A stretch of DNA of 64,000 nt. Source: Nymphaea colorata (taxonomy: Eukaryota > Streptophyta > Magnoliopsida > Nymphaeales > Nymphaeaceae). Where the stretch lies: positions 5,554,704-5,618,703 of the forward strand of contig NC_045139.1 in assembly GCF_008831285.2 (NCBI RefSeq), read 5' to 3'. Positions 50,497 through 62,706 of the stretch are shown here, in pieces (position 1 is the first letter of the stretch; each line of letters starts with the position of its first letter). The position numbers and the translations under genes were made by a program. Below the pieces are notes generated by a model, which searched no databases, was not told the DNA's origin, and saw only the letters and a list, made by a program, of their open reading frames with translations.

Positions 50497-51302
50497 GAAC
50501 TCATACTGGTTTAAAATTTTATGTGAGACACTAATAATCCAGTCTCAATTCTCTCGGACTTATTGTCGAAAATTTGTCAAAAATTTAATAAAGAACACAG
50601 TTTGGGTGACTGAAGCTTCACACAAAACTTGAGTCAACAGGTAATACGTCTAAGGCTGAGCTTTGACAGACAAACACGAGATTCACAACTTTGTCTTAAA
50701 TTTTAACTGCCGCTTCTAGTCATTACTGAGCACCAGATCAACTGCAAGGGTCCGATCCCGTGACCATGGTTGTCATTCGTTCTTGCCGTCTTTTCCCTTT
50801 TTGACTGCTTTTTCAACAATTTCTGTGGGAAACTGTGAGCTTTTTAACACTTACGTTTCTTTAATCTTAAAAGTGATTTGGATACCAAAGGGTTCTCATA
50901 TCGAGTGGCTAAGCTGAACAGCTATGTATTCGGAACAAATATTATTACAAGCATTAAAAAGCGTGAAATTTATAAACAATTATATTAAGATTTTATAATA
51001 TTAAAAATAATAAAAATTAAAGTTACATGACATTTGTCTCATTTTTATTGGACAATCATGACTTGCCGCAGATTAATGAATTGAAATCTGCCCATTTTGC
51101 GCCGATATTTGGTACATGGCTCTAAATTAAAGTAGACATAATCTTTTTGGCATAGTGAGCTGGTTAATGACTGCAAACCTGATCACCTTTTAACTTCATT
51201 GATTCCAATCACGGTTACTTTTGTGTGTTCGCTTTACTATGATGTTATTTAAAAGAAAACTAAATTTTTGTACCTACTCAAACAGGGTCTAGCTTTAAAT
51301 GG

Positions 51303-51575
51303 TAGCTCTATATTCTGCTGCAACCCTGTTGGGGGATCTCCCCAAAACTGATTACCAAAATGAATCTAAGAAAGATAAAAGGGCGCTCACAGTTACATTG
51401 CACTTCACTTCTTCTTAGATTCCTTAGCTCTATATTCTGTGCAATCCTGCTGGGAGATCTCCCCAAAATTTATTGCTAAAATGAATCTATACAAAAAGAG
51501 AAACAAAGAGACAAAGAAAGACAAGAGGGTACTCACAGTTACATTGCACTTCACTTGTTCTTAGATTCCTTGAAA
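51303..51575 (+). repeat. ~125 bp tandem duplication
   Basis: Two adjacent units share 'tagctctatattctg', 'gatctccccaaaa', 'aaaatgaatcta' and 'cacagttacattgcacttca'. The second unit has extra 'acaaagagacaaag' sequence. Non-coding, just beyond the 3' side of the LINE remnant. Confidence 0.85.
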
Positions 51576-51969
51576 CAGGGATCAAGGAAAAGCTTTACAA
51601 CCTCTGAAGGCGGATTACCATTAGAAATATACAAGACTCTTAAGAAGGAAGGTAGCAGACATAGAACTGCTGACATGAGTTTTGCATTGAATTAATTTCT
51701 TCCTTCAGGAAAGAGGCCATTTTCTAAGTTAGGAACTAGAGTCAGAATAGGGTCTACAATCTCCCACAGCGTCGACTCTCCTCTCAACCCAGAGAACTCT
51801 ACAATTTCTTAATGTTGTTAGCATTCTGCAATTTCCTAAATTTACAACACCAAAACCTTCACAGAATCTTCGATCGTATACAAGTGAGAAGCAAATGGCC
51901 TTTACAGGACACCTACTAGCAAGCACAACTCCAAGGATGTTGTAGCCTCGAATCTGTAAGTAGCCCATC

Positions 51970-54100
51970 CTCAATGGCCAAGTAGAGGAACCACAAAGCC
52001 GAAGGTGTCACGAACTTAAGTCCAAATGGTAGCTCGCCAAGTTTCCACCACAAAAGTCTCTCTGATCAATGCTCTCTATCAGCCGTCTGTTCACGTTGAA
52101 TGGAGTGAAAGAAGATTTTGACTGGTTAACCAAAAGCCCAGCCTTTCTACCCAGGTCATCTAGCACATTCTTGATTGAGGCTACAGATTTGATGTCCGTT
52201 GCACACAAAAGAATAAGATCGTCAGCAATAAAAGAGCCGGAGGAAGGGTGTTCATACCTCTTGGTATGGGTAGCACTATGGGATTCCAATCCTTGTCCCC
52301 TTTAATTTTTCTGTTGAAGATCTCCATCATCAACACAAAAAGATAAGGTGAAAGAGGGTCCCCTTGCCGCAATACCCTTCGACATAATCAGAACTCGCTT
52401 CCAAAACCTGTTTGTGCCCACTGTACATTGAGTTGCCGACTCTAATTTCGTCAATACAGTTCCTGCTTCTCCTTTTGTTATCACGTTTTTGAAAATAGGA
52501 TGTGTTTCTATCGCCCTCCTGTAGCCATTTAATCCTGGCTTTCTGTCCCCATAAAGAAGCTTCTTCCTTTAAGGATTGCTCCAGTTCTTGCCTAAGCATC
52601 CACTCCAAATTAACATCCCATGGCTGCCTTGAATGAATGCAGCTTTGGATCGACTGAAGCTGCAGTCTTAACTGCTGCACACGAGACTGAATGTCGCCGT
52701 ATACTGCCGTGCTCCACCAAGCCAGCGTACTTCCAGTAGCTTCCAATTTCTGCGCAAAGAAAATCATCTTACAGCCCCTGCCTCTCTGGTTCCAAGCCCT
52801 CTGAATGATCTCATGACTACCCTCTCGAAGTGCCCAACAATTAAAGTATCTAAATAAACCACCGCCAGCACGCACTCTTTGCCTTCACGTCCAAAATTAA
52901 CAGATTGTGGTCGGAGGTAGTTCTCGGCGGGAATGGTAGTCACTCCAATCTTCACAAACCGCTGCCCAGTCGAACCTGCAAAAAATCTCCTGACCGCCTT
53001 TGTGAGGAGCCTATCCTCATCCTCAACGATTCGAAGATTCATCACTCTGAGAGAATAATTAGAAGCATCACATGAAGCGTCATTGGGAGCGCTGCCTAGA
53101 TCCCTCTAACTTCTCGTCAGCTCCCCTCACCCCTTGCTGCCCTCGATTAGAAAAACGTCCCCCTCTTTTGAGAACTTTAACTTCTTGCCAACCCTTTACC
53201 AGTCAAGGTTTTGGAGATGTTTAAACGGTTTCATTGATTTACACAATGCACAGAACTTCAGCCCCTCCTCAAATATGAGCTCCTGTTGCAGAGAATAACC
53301 TACTCCCACAAAAACTTCTACAACAGACTTGGGAGAGAAATCCAAATGAACGCTAAGCCTGAGACCCGGCGGGAAACTGACCTTTAACATTGACTTGGTA
53401 AGGTTAACGACTTCCAGCAATTCCCCTCTGAGCGAGCGAGCGATCCCCTCGAAGATTCTTGAGCTCCACAGCAGTGGAGGGAAGTTCGGAAGTCTGATCC
53501 AAATGGGGAGACGAATCGAATCTTCAATACTGAGTTTCATTCCCGGATTCCATCGGCTGGCAACCAGAACGCTGCCACCCAGCTTCTATGCACCTTCCCT
53601 TAGCACTACTTCAAGTTCGTCTGAGGAATCCACTCGGACAAGAAACGACCCTCTCCCTAGAAAGGAAAACCGGGGGTTCTCACCGTCCGCCATAGCTTTT
53701 ACCCATCACATAACCGAAGTGCATGCTTCTTCTTGATTCACTTCCGACAAAAACCCCCCACTCCTGACCATTTGAATGGCTACTTGAGCCCATCCAGGTC
53801 ATCTTCAGAAACCCAGACCCTTGGTTTTCCGTCCACCCAAGATGCCGCCGCCGGCGGACGCTCGTCTTCCATCTCAATCGAAGCCCCAAGTCCGCCCAAG
53901 ATCTCAGAGAGTTACCTCTCTGCGCCATACGACCTCCATTACCCCGAATCGCTACACCCGACGCTTCCCCTCCTTTCATCGATGTCTGCTCCAGATTCGG
54001 TGTTCCCTCCTCTACCACCATCATCGTGGCCCCATGAAAGGCCTTCAGATCCTCGCCATGAGACTGCATAGCGACACGCATTTCGGCCGCCACATGCTTT
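51970..54100 (-). mobile_element. Degenerate LINE (L1-type non-LTR retrotransposon)
   Basis: On the minus strand, in 5'-3' order: a gag-like first part with a DUF4283-like region (about 53700-53200) containing LPIWIRLPNFPPLLW and a zinc-knuckle-like CALC; the end of the endonuclease with an SDHNLLIL motif (about 52900); the endonuclease-RT linker with WLQEGDRNTSYF (52330-52875); and an RT piece with LRQGDPLSPYLFVL (about 52380-52325) and an ADDLILLC catalytic motif (about 52235-52205) followed by KAGLLVNQSKSSF. It is dead: an in-frame TAG at 53586-53588, several frameshifts, and only about 40 codons between the linker and RQGDP, so the first half of the RT is missing. The region 51729-51974 may be its decayed 3' part. 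No poly(A) tail or target duplication was identified. Confidence 0.85.
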
Positions 54101-54149
54101 TAATCCAACAAACTACCCTATGTCTCTGCTAGCTCGATATTGTTGAAAG

Positions 54150-54808
54150 GCATCTGTATGCGAAGAAAGATACGCAGGTCTGACCTTGCCCGATCACATT
54201 TTTAAGAGAGCATTTGATTAAAATATATAGAAACATTGTATTCTTTGAATACATGTCCTTGGAATACATGTTTTAGTAACACCATACTAATGCGATAGAT
54301 CCAATAGTTAAAGCTGCTAATAATCACATCATATGACTACATTATGTTCTTTGAACATGCGCCTTAAGAACACAATATTTTTGTTATAGAAAGCCTGAAC
54401 ATTTAAGCCTAAAACCATCACCTTCTCCTCTGAATTTGAACAATAACATCAGTATCATAGATTCACCAGATTGCAATGGGTCCGGACCTTACTGATCCGA
54501 GACTGAAGTGTTGCAACTAGAGATGTCAACAGATTAGATTCGAATCGGATATATCTTTAATCACATCCGTTTTTGCAGATATTCACATATTTGGACCAAA
54601 CAAGAACGCTTCCCAACCTCGATCTAAATCATCATGCCATTACATGCTTTCGTCCAGCCGGTTTGGACTCAAGATCCTCAACCTTCCTTGTTTTGTCTGC
54701 AGGAAGCCAGTGTTTGTTTGCCGCATGAATTTTTGGATGAATTTTTGGATTGCTTGGCTCATTGATTGATACAGTGAAATGCCCATACGAAACCTAACTG
54801 TCATGGGG
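54150..54808. other. Intergenic DNA with a MITE-like element at about 54235-54382
   Basis: The element has ends 'attgtattcttt' and 'aagaacacaat' (inverted) and resembles the element in the 5'UTR intron at 30888-31091. The remainder is AT-rich without a gene. Confidence 0.4.
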
Positions 54809-54988
54809 TCAGGAGTGGAGCCAAGGTAGGACCCTTTTGAGCCTTAGCCCTACCTCAAAAAAAATAAATAAATAAATAAATTCACTTGTTTTTTATATAA
54901 AAATTTTGAAAAATAATATTTTTATCTTAGTCAAAATTTAAAAACTTTAATTCGGCCTACCTTAAAAAAAAATTCTAACTTTACCCCA
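54809..54988 (+). mobile_element. MITE-like element, 'ggagccag' family
   Basis: Starts 'tcaggagtggagccaaggta', has an AT-rich core with an AAAT run, and ends 'aaattctaactttaccc'. Matches 16629-16803 throughout. Confidence 0.6.
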
Positions 54989-54999
54989 ACTTTGAACAA

Positions 55000-56820
55000 A
55001 AGCGAATTTATTCCTAGATTTTTAGTTATTTTTTTTCTTTTAACAGATTCAAAAGGGAGCATATGAGTAGAACTATGAGGAAAAAGTTTTGCAAGTTATA
55101 CATGTTCCAGGACAATATGGATCGGATTCTCAATTAATTTGTTTGATCTGGAGCTGGCACAGTAAGAAAGCCTCTTGGTTATAAGAGGATGAATATAAGA
55201 TCCAAATTTATGAATAGGACCCTCATATTTGAGATGTGGCACCAATTCAAGCATATTCTGATTATATGGCATATGGATAACCCATTGACAGCTTTCGTAA
55301 AAAGTAAGACTTTTTAAGATAAATTACAGACAACAGCTTTTTGAAATTATAAGTAAATGGTAGCATCGAAAATGATTTTTTTTTTCAGCAAAACGGTGCT
55401 GTGCTTTACAATTTTTTAACGAAATATTTTTTGTATCTTAAAAAATTTTCAAAAACAGCACCTAATGGAAAGGAAAGGAAGAAGAAGCAGGAGAATTCAC
55501 TGGAAGCTCTTCTGATAGTTTCAACAAAGTTCTAGCCGTTTTTAAGAAAATAACAAAAAATCGTCCCTTTTTCAAATTTGTGGGAAAGAAATTTTCCTAA
55601 CTCTTTTATAAAAGTTAATTCCTCGTTTGTCCTTTGTTGTGTCTGCAACAAAGAGACACGACGAATGCGGCTTCGTGATCGAGTCAATAAAAACAAAAGG
55701 TATTCCCTCTTCTCTCTTCCAAGAAAGCCCTTTCGTTGTTTTCCATTTTTCATTCATAACCTTGCCCTTGTTTGTAGTTGAAATGGGCTTGGGCTTGCGC
55801 TAGACACTACTGTAAATAAAAACAACTGCAAAGCTATGTTTAGCTGACACATAAACACCTATTTTTGAAAATTTTATTTTATGAAAGAGTTTTTTTATCA
55901 TTTACCTAAAACACTTTTTTTTGTGAATAACTTGGGAGGGTTATTCAATCTCTTTTGAAAATCAGGTTTTTTGAAAACTCGTTTTTGAGAAAACCTGATT
56001 TTGATCTCACCCAAATACTCTAAAAATTCCAGTTCAGAGGCAAGACAAGTTTTTGCCTTCAAAACACAGTTTTTAGAATGTCATCCAAACATACTCAAGG
56101 GTTTTGGTAGAATTGGTTGCTGGTTCGATTTTGGTGGGCGTCAATCAAAGCAAACATAAACCCCGGAGACATAGGCACTAGTTTTGAGATTTTTCGCACC
56201 AGTTGAGCTCGGTTTATGGATGATTTCATGGAATTACTTAACAAAAAAAAAAAAGCCAAACTACACAAATAAATTCCTCGATTGCTTGGATGGTTTCAAC
56301 ACTTTTAAGGTCAATTGATGCATTGAAAATATAGAGTTGAAAAAAACCCTTTGTGTTTGCCGGACTTGGGTTTATGTTTCAGAAAGGTTACTTTTTTCAT
56401 TCTCTATTTTTTTTTTCACTTTTTAGAGTGCAAAAAAAAATTATGGAAAGAAATTTTTGAAAACCAACCCAACGTTATTTTTTTCATCTTAAGTTTGATG
56501 GGCAAAAAAAATCTTAAAAAAATTGAATTTTATTTTTAGTGCTACAAGAAATATCTTGCCTATCAAACGGGCTCTTAGAAAAAAGTATGTGGCTATTCGA
56601 GAATTATGTCTCTCATAAGCTGTTTATTTGTACTTTTTTGGAAGAAAAGTGGTGATACACTTACTGGACAACTCTAAATTTCCTATACTAGGTAGTGTTT
56701 GATGGGTTGAACATATTACCCATGATGGTAAAATTATCTTGAGAAAATTATCCACGGTCTTATCATCTATCATTTAGGATAATACTATCTATGATAATAC
56801 TACCGCCCTGAGGATGGTTA
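55000..56820. other. AT-rich intergenic DNA, no gene seen
   Basis: Includes a perfect 13 bp inverted repeat (55958-55970 with 55990-56002, 19 base loop, arm AAAATCAGGTTTT) inside a decayed dispersed element that ends 'gtcatccaaac' at 56080-56090. The short open frames show no recognisable motif. Confidence 0.5.
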
Positions 56821-56825
56821 TACCA

Positions 56826-57900
56826 CTTTTTGAAAAAAAAAAAAAGCTGTGCAATTAGTCGCAAATAATTTCTCTAAATCTTCTACATATTTATATTATG
56901 TGTAACTCAAAAGCTAGGTGATCAACTCTATATTTCCCCACTAAACAACAAGAGTACTGTATCATTTAAAAATCATGTTTGCTTCATCCTTACAAATTTC
57001 CCTAATATTTTCTACACGTCCTTTTACCAATATCTTAGTGCCGTAATCCACAAATAAGCTACATAGACATGGTAGTACCAATTATTGCATATATAATTGC
57101 TTTAACAGAGATATTCTGACTAACTTTCCAGCCAATTCCAGTTTGACGACCAACCAGATCTTGGGGTCGGCCGGAAACCGGCAAAAGTCCAAACTGATCA
57201 CAATTTTTCCTGTTGGGATGGAATCCTCCAAAAAGAAATGAATGGATCTCAAAAAGTTGTTTGGTATCTTTTGCCTTTTTTCTGCAAAAGAAAGAACGAT
57301 GGATCTTAATGATATGTGAGTGCAAGCCTACTAATGCCTCCATTTTTGAAAAAAAAAAGGTGTGCAATTAGTCCCAAGTATATTATATACGTGTCCTTTT
57401 ATTGATATATATTTTTTTAAAGGGTGAGTGATTCATTCCACAGCCCTTAAGAGAGGTCACTAGCCCCTTGTGCCTGCCCTCCGGGTTCACAAACCATGCT
57501 TAGAGACTTTTTACGGTCAAGAAGTACAACACAGTGGAACGCGACAGTAACCACTTCAAAATTCGAACACGATTTGTTAGAGGAGCCGAACCACTTTGCC
57601 GCTCAATATGCTACCAGTCTTAAATCCTTAATCCACATATAAGCTACATAGATATATGGTAGTACCAATTATTGCATATATAATTGCTTTCACAGAAATA
57701 TTCTTGGTAACTTTCCAGCCAATTCCAGTTTGACGACCAAGGAGATCTTGGGGTCGGCCGGAAACCGGCAAAAGTCCAAACTGATCACAAATTTTCCTGT
57801 TTGGATGGAATCCTCCAAAAAGAAATGAATGGATCTCGAATGGATCTTAATGATATGTGAGTGCAAGCCTACTGGCAGGCCATTTTTCAAATTGGTTGCG
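56826..57900 (+). repeat. Tandem duplication of a ~0.5 kb unit, second copy carrying a SINE
   Basis: Unit 1 (about 56826-57343) and unit 2 (about 57344-57900) share 'gtgcaattagtc' (56854/57362), 'gctacatag' (57057/57646) and 'ggggtcggccggaaaccggc' (57163/57752). Unit 2 lacks the 56880-57010 part and carries the SINE at 57412-57612. Confidence 0.85.
57412..57612 (-). mobile_element. tRNA-derived SINE, second copy
   Basis: Collinear with 50276-50496: 'aaagggtgagtgattcattc' after a short T run, 'gccgaaccac' near the far end, and a decayed B-box. It lies inside unit 2 of the tandem duplication and is absent from unit 1, so it was inserted after the duplication or into only one allele of it. The A tail is shorter and the target duplication is not clear. 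Confidence 0.7.
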
Positions 57901-58099
57901 TCATGCACCATGTGGGCGACATAAGCTCGGCCCACATTTCATGTTGCTGCCGGAAAAGTGATATGGGCACCTCAACTTTTTGGATCATGGATCGGATCTT
58001 GGGTCTGAAGATTCTTGTGGGACTGGTGAGTATGTGTGAAGTCATGGGCATGTGGAAGATTTTCATGAATGAAAAGATGAGTTTGAAAAGTATGTTTGA

Positions 58100-59530
58100 T
58101 TATTGCACGCCATGTGGAATAATGTTGTGAATGAGAAGATCAGTTTGAAAAAGTATGCATGATGCAGGATTCGATAGGGTGTGTTTGTTTCACCGTGAAT
58201 CTTAGACCTGTGGTGGTATAAAAATCATGAGGATCTCATATTCATGGATTTAAGATCTGACATTCATGGTTTTTTTTTTTAATTTGTAATGTGGATTTAA
58301 GATCCGTGCTATTAAGGTCCTCAGTTTGTTGAAATTGAACGTCTTAAAATGTATACCTTTTAACGCAGTTTCCGATGTGATATCCGAGTCTATCAAACAC
58401 TACCATAATGTTTGAGACAGAAAACTAATGTTTTTTCAAACTAGAGCTTGACTTGTTCATAAATGGTGATTGAAATGTTAAATGAGTCGAGTTCAAGTTA
58501 AGAACTTAACTAAGTTTCAACTCAACCCAGCTCAAGTACATAAATGTGCCACAAACGAGAAATTTTTGTTGCTACTTTTTTCTTTAGGGGATATTGGGAT
58601 GGAAAATATATGTGTTGTTTCTTTGGATTTTCTACTTGATGATCGTCCATGGTTGATTAGTTAAAGAAAACCAGCTAAACATGTTAAACAAATTAAAAGA
58701 AACAAAACATTGCATTAATAAAAACTAGTTACACGAGTTAGTGAGTCAAGCTCGATCTCGACGCTGTATCATCTATAGTCACAGAAAACACGTTTTTTTA
58801 AAAAAAAAAACTCGAAAAAAAACATGATAAATTAGATGGCCGTTTAAAACTAAAAAAAAGCATTTTAAAAAAACGTTAAAAACGAAAAAAATGTGTTTTA
58901 AACCCGTTTTCACGATTTTTTTTCACTTTTTTCATTTTTTTAATGCCAAATACTTTTTTTTTCATTTTCTATTTTTTATTTTTTACAAATCTACTTGGCT
59001 TTTGATGTTTGTGTTATTAGTTTTTCACTTATTTTATTTTTCCTTTATTTTTATCGTATTTTTCTTGTTTTTTCAAGCTCACCGTATTATGCATGAGAAA
59101 AACCTTGTCATTTAAAACTTCGAGATGTTATTTGTGACTATCATCCAGTTGAGGATGCTGATGTCAATATCTTCAATTATTAGTTGCTCATGAGCTAGCA
59201 GGATAAGTAATTGTGAGGCAAGTTTTGTTTTTAATTATTTCTTATCGACCACAGACAAAGTAATAAAAAATGTGTTTCTTCTAGTTAGTGTGTGTGCTCC
59301 AAGTACTTGGGATGATTCCTTCTTTACTTATAGGGAATGAATAAATCCATCTTTATTTACTCGTCAATGACAAATCGAACCCTATCATTTTACCTTTAAT
59401 AAAAATACAGTCGTCAGTTGAATGAGTATTCGCAGAGTGCCATGGTTGTTTCATGATTTCATCATCACATAATGCATATACTATCGAAAAATGGCCTACT
59501 ATATTGTTCTCTTCATTAGATTCTCTCTCA
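58100..59530. other. AT-rich intergenic DNA, no gene seen
   Basis: Phe/Tyr-rich open frames (for example 58891-59115) come from T-rich DNA. A decayed 'gagtcgagttcaag' fragment near 58480 resembles the element at 15665-16098. Confidence 0.5.
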
Positions 59531-59538
59531 TATATATA

Positions 59539-59605
59539 ATAAACTGGTTATTTGATTATATATATATATATATATATCTTTATTATAATCAAATAACCAG
59601 TTTAT
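59539..59605. repeat. Perfect 22 bp inverted repeat with an AT loop
   Basis: Arms at 59539-59560 and 59584-59605 are exact reverse complements and contain 'aactggttatttgatta'. The 23-base loop is mostly (TA)n. It could be a small hairpin element, a short fold-back, or an AT-rich cruciform. Confidence 0.9.
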
Positions 59606-59619
59606 AATTTTGATCGAGT

Positions 59620-61080
59620 AATGATGGATTAAATTTAAGGCTGAGCACAGAGAAATATATTTATAATTTCCGGTCGCCTCATCTGAGGATGTAAAATATA
59701 CCATGATTTTCGAGCTCCACTCCAGTTATGTTACTGCCCATGGATTTGTCGTGGAAATCGCTTTCATTGCAGGAAAAAAAGAATATAATGTAGAAAGATC
59801 TGAGAAAATGACTGAGCAAAATCTTCTCCGCAAGTGGGTAGGCCTATTCATAATCAGGTTGGCATCTTATTTATCTGTACGTCCAGCTGAAGTGATTCAA
59901 GAGCTAATTTTTTATGGTTTTTTTCAATAATATAGAAGCCAAGGTGTGACAGACTGATCCAGACTGCTTTAACTTGCCTGAATCTCTGATGTGAAAGACC
60001 ATTGAAACTCGAGAACTCTCATTCAGGCAAGCACAGAAGAGCTCTTCTCTGTAATTCTTGACTGTAAAAAATACAGCTTCTTAACCAAGAAAGGAAAAGA
60101 AGAAGAGACTGAGAGTAGTTTTGAAAATAAAAAGAGGTGGTGATGCTATTATGAAACGCCAAGTTCATAATCTTCATACTTCAATTGCTAAATGAATGAA
60201 TTGGGCATGTTTATGGCAACCTTAGAAGGTAGACAAAGACATCAATCCTGTACCAGATGTCACCAACGACCATCCTTCTAGGAGAACAGAGTTCTGTATT
60301 TGTCCAATGCACTCATAATCCACAGAAGTACTTATTTGGCAGGAGCAGCATCGCATATAAGCCAAGCGGGCACAAACTCTTTTGGTTGATTTCTCAGAAT
60401 ACAAGTTTATATACGTATGAAGACGACATTTTACTAAATGCTTCTCCTTTTTCTTGGCTTAAATTTCTGGATTCGGCTTACTGATTAACATTGTTGGCGC
60501 TGCTCAGATTGGCAGCTCAAAACTCAATGCCGTTTTTTATGGCCCTTCCTGAATCTACCAACATGAAAACTGGGTTTTACCCAAATGAAAGGAATCAATA
60601 CCTCTCTGCAAGTTGGTAGCTCTTATCCAAAGAGCATTGAATGGAGGGCAGTGGTGGCATTCTCCCTCTTGGTTCGAGGGTCACAGAGCTCTACAGTTTC
60701 TCTGGGGACACTTAAAAAATTGTTGGTAGTTTTCAACTGTACAGTAACTTGAGGATGGGACCAATGTGTGGTGTTGTGGGGATCTGGAGAGGGAATATAG
60801 TGTTGAAAAATGATGTATTTGATGGGAGAGAGAGGTGTTGAGGAGATGTTTGTAAGATGAGTGAGGGAGACAACCAGTCGGTCATGGAAAGATCCAAGAA
60901 ATCTTGGTGTCGATGTTCATTTGGGGGGAGGGCGAAGGCCATGGAGGGAAAGGCGCCACGTAGAGGAGAAGGGAGGATGAGTGGTCCAGAGGATACTTTT
61001 GGCAGTGAGTGCGGTCAGATTCTGGTTGGTGCCGCTCCAAAATAGGGAGGCCATGATTGTGAAGTGAAAATCACGAGTTG
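59620..61080. other. Intergenic DNA, no gene seen
   Basis: Open frames at 59703-59930 and 60257-60484 lack recognisable motifs. An 11 bp inverted repeat (CTTGCCTGAAT at 59973-59983 and its complement at 60021-60031) is present but short. Confidence 0.45.
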
Positions 61081-61941
61081 AGATTGACTCTCTCTTTCTT
61101 TTTCCTCTGCTTTCTCTCTCGTCTGGTCTTTCTCTCTCTTCTGCAGTGGCTCTCTTCTCGTTTTACTTGACTCTCTTTCTCTTTCTCCGTCTTTTGTGCT
61201 TCCTCTCTCTCTCTCTCTCTTCTGCAGTGGCTCTCTTCTCGTTTCGCATGGCTCCTTTAATTTGCCCATAACTTGGTCCCGCAGGCCGCAGGTCACTATT
61301 GCGCACCATTGGGTTGGTGGGGTCATTGAAAAGACGAGTGGCTTTTCAGCTTTATCTCAATGAAGCCGCCCCGCCACCCCCTTTCTCTTTCTTTCTCTGA
61401 TGTGGTTCTGTCTTTCTGGTCCAGACTACCAACCTCACAGAGTTAACTTCTCTCTGATATGGTCCTTCTTATCAATGCCTTTTGGTTGCATGAGTTCTCG
61501 AGTCCTCTCTTCCTTCTTTCTAGAGTAGCTTCAGTTTAAGTTTTTCTGCATCTTCTATCCTCTCTGAGTTCCTCTTCTATTTGAATACCAAGTTGGGCAA
61601 ATAAATCTCTTTGCCTCTCTCTCTCTCTCCCTCGACAGCCCAGTAATTGCGATTAAGTTTCCTGCATGTTTTCTCCTCTCCGAGTCCATTTCCTTTCCAA
61701 GTGCAATTTAGGTTTCCTGCATCTCCTCTCCTTTCTGGGTTTCCTTCCATTTCAATACCGAGATTGGCTCCTCTTTACTTTCTCTGCGGAGCAATCCTTT
61801 CATAGTCAATAAAGCACCTCTCTTTGTCTCGATTACTCGGGTTTTCTGGCGGGCATGAAGACTGCAGCGTATTTTTCTCAAATCCACAAAGAATGGATTC
61901 CTGCCTGAATCGCACACCGCGAACAAGAGAGACACAAGAAA
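61081..61941 (+). promoter_or_regulatory. Pyrimidine-rich upstream/leader region of the MYB gene with repeated blocks
   Basis: About 0.8 kb of CT-rich DNA. The block 'cttctgcagtggctctcttc' occurs at about 61138 and again at about 61219. A second pair around 'tttcctgcat' occurs near 61659 and 61712. Such CT-rich DNA is common in plant core promoters and leaders. No TATA box was chosen, and the transcription start is not known. Confidence 0.4.
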
Positions 61942-62669
61942 ATGTCTAACTCGACCACAGAATGGAGCAGAGATGAAGAAAAGCTTTTCGAGAATGGCCT
62001 GGCGACGCACCCGGAGGACGACGAAGAACGGTGGGAGAAGATTGCTTCCGAGATCCCCGGAAAGACTGCAGCCGATGTGAAGCACCATTACGACATCTTG
62101 GTTGAAGACGTAAGCTCGATCGAAGCGGGTAGGGTTCCGGTTCCCTGCTACGCTCACGACGATGCTCAAGGGAAGGAATCCTTTTCTCCGGCCGCCTCCG
62201 AGAGCTCGAAGAAAGGGAGTTTCGGATATGGCGGTGGCGCCGGTACCGGTGGGTATTCCGGTCTGCCCTTGGATGTCAATGGTGGTGGGAAGGGGAGTTC
62301 CAAGTCTGATCAGGAAAGACGGAAAGGGATACCTTGGACAGAGGAAGAGCATAGGTATACATCCTCTCTCTCTCTATCTCTCTCTCTCGTTTTGATTTCA
62401 GTAGGGGGCAGGTGAGATCTAACATGGGTTTTGTGCGATGGGGAGATCTTGTACTATCCTGTAGCCAAAAGAGGGACTGTTTTTATTCCTGCATTAGAAT
62501 AATAGCACGCCGTTTTATGGTATCAGCCTTTCTGCATATGGATTATGCTGCAAAGTTGAATACAAAACTGGGTCACTCTCACCCACCTTGCTTTTCTAAT
62601 TTGACACTTGATTACTGTTGCTTCTTTTATGTATTAGTTGTACATCTATTGAGGTTCTCCCTCTCTCTT

Positions 62670-62706
<37 letters not shown>

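Noticed and set aside
53395-54132. Plus-strand open frames of 100+ codons at 53395-54132
   Set aside because: They are the complement of the LINE gag-like region; the minus-strand reading carries the recognisable domain.
59973-60031. 11 bp inverted repeat as a microRNA or terminator candidate
   Set aside because: Pairing stops at 11 bases and does not extend on either side of the 37-base loop.
61708-62352. 214-codon open frame on the minus strand
   Set aside because: It is antisense to exon 1 of the MYB gene and its GC-rich leader. The plus-strand frame has clear domain motifs, so this is a shadow.
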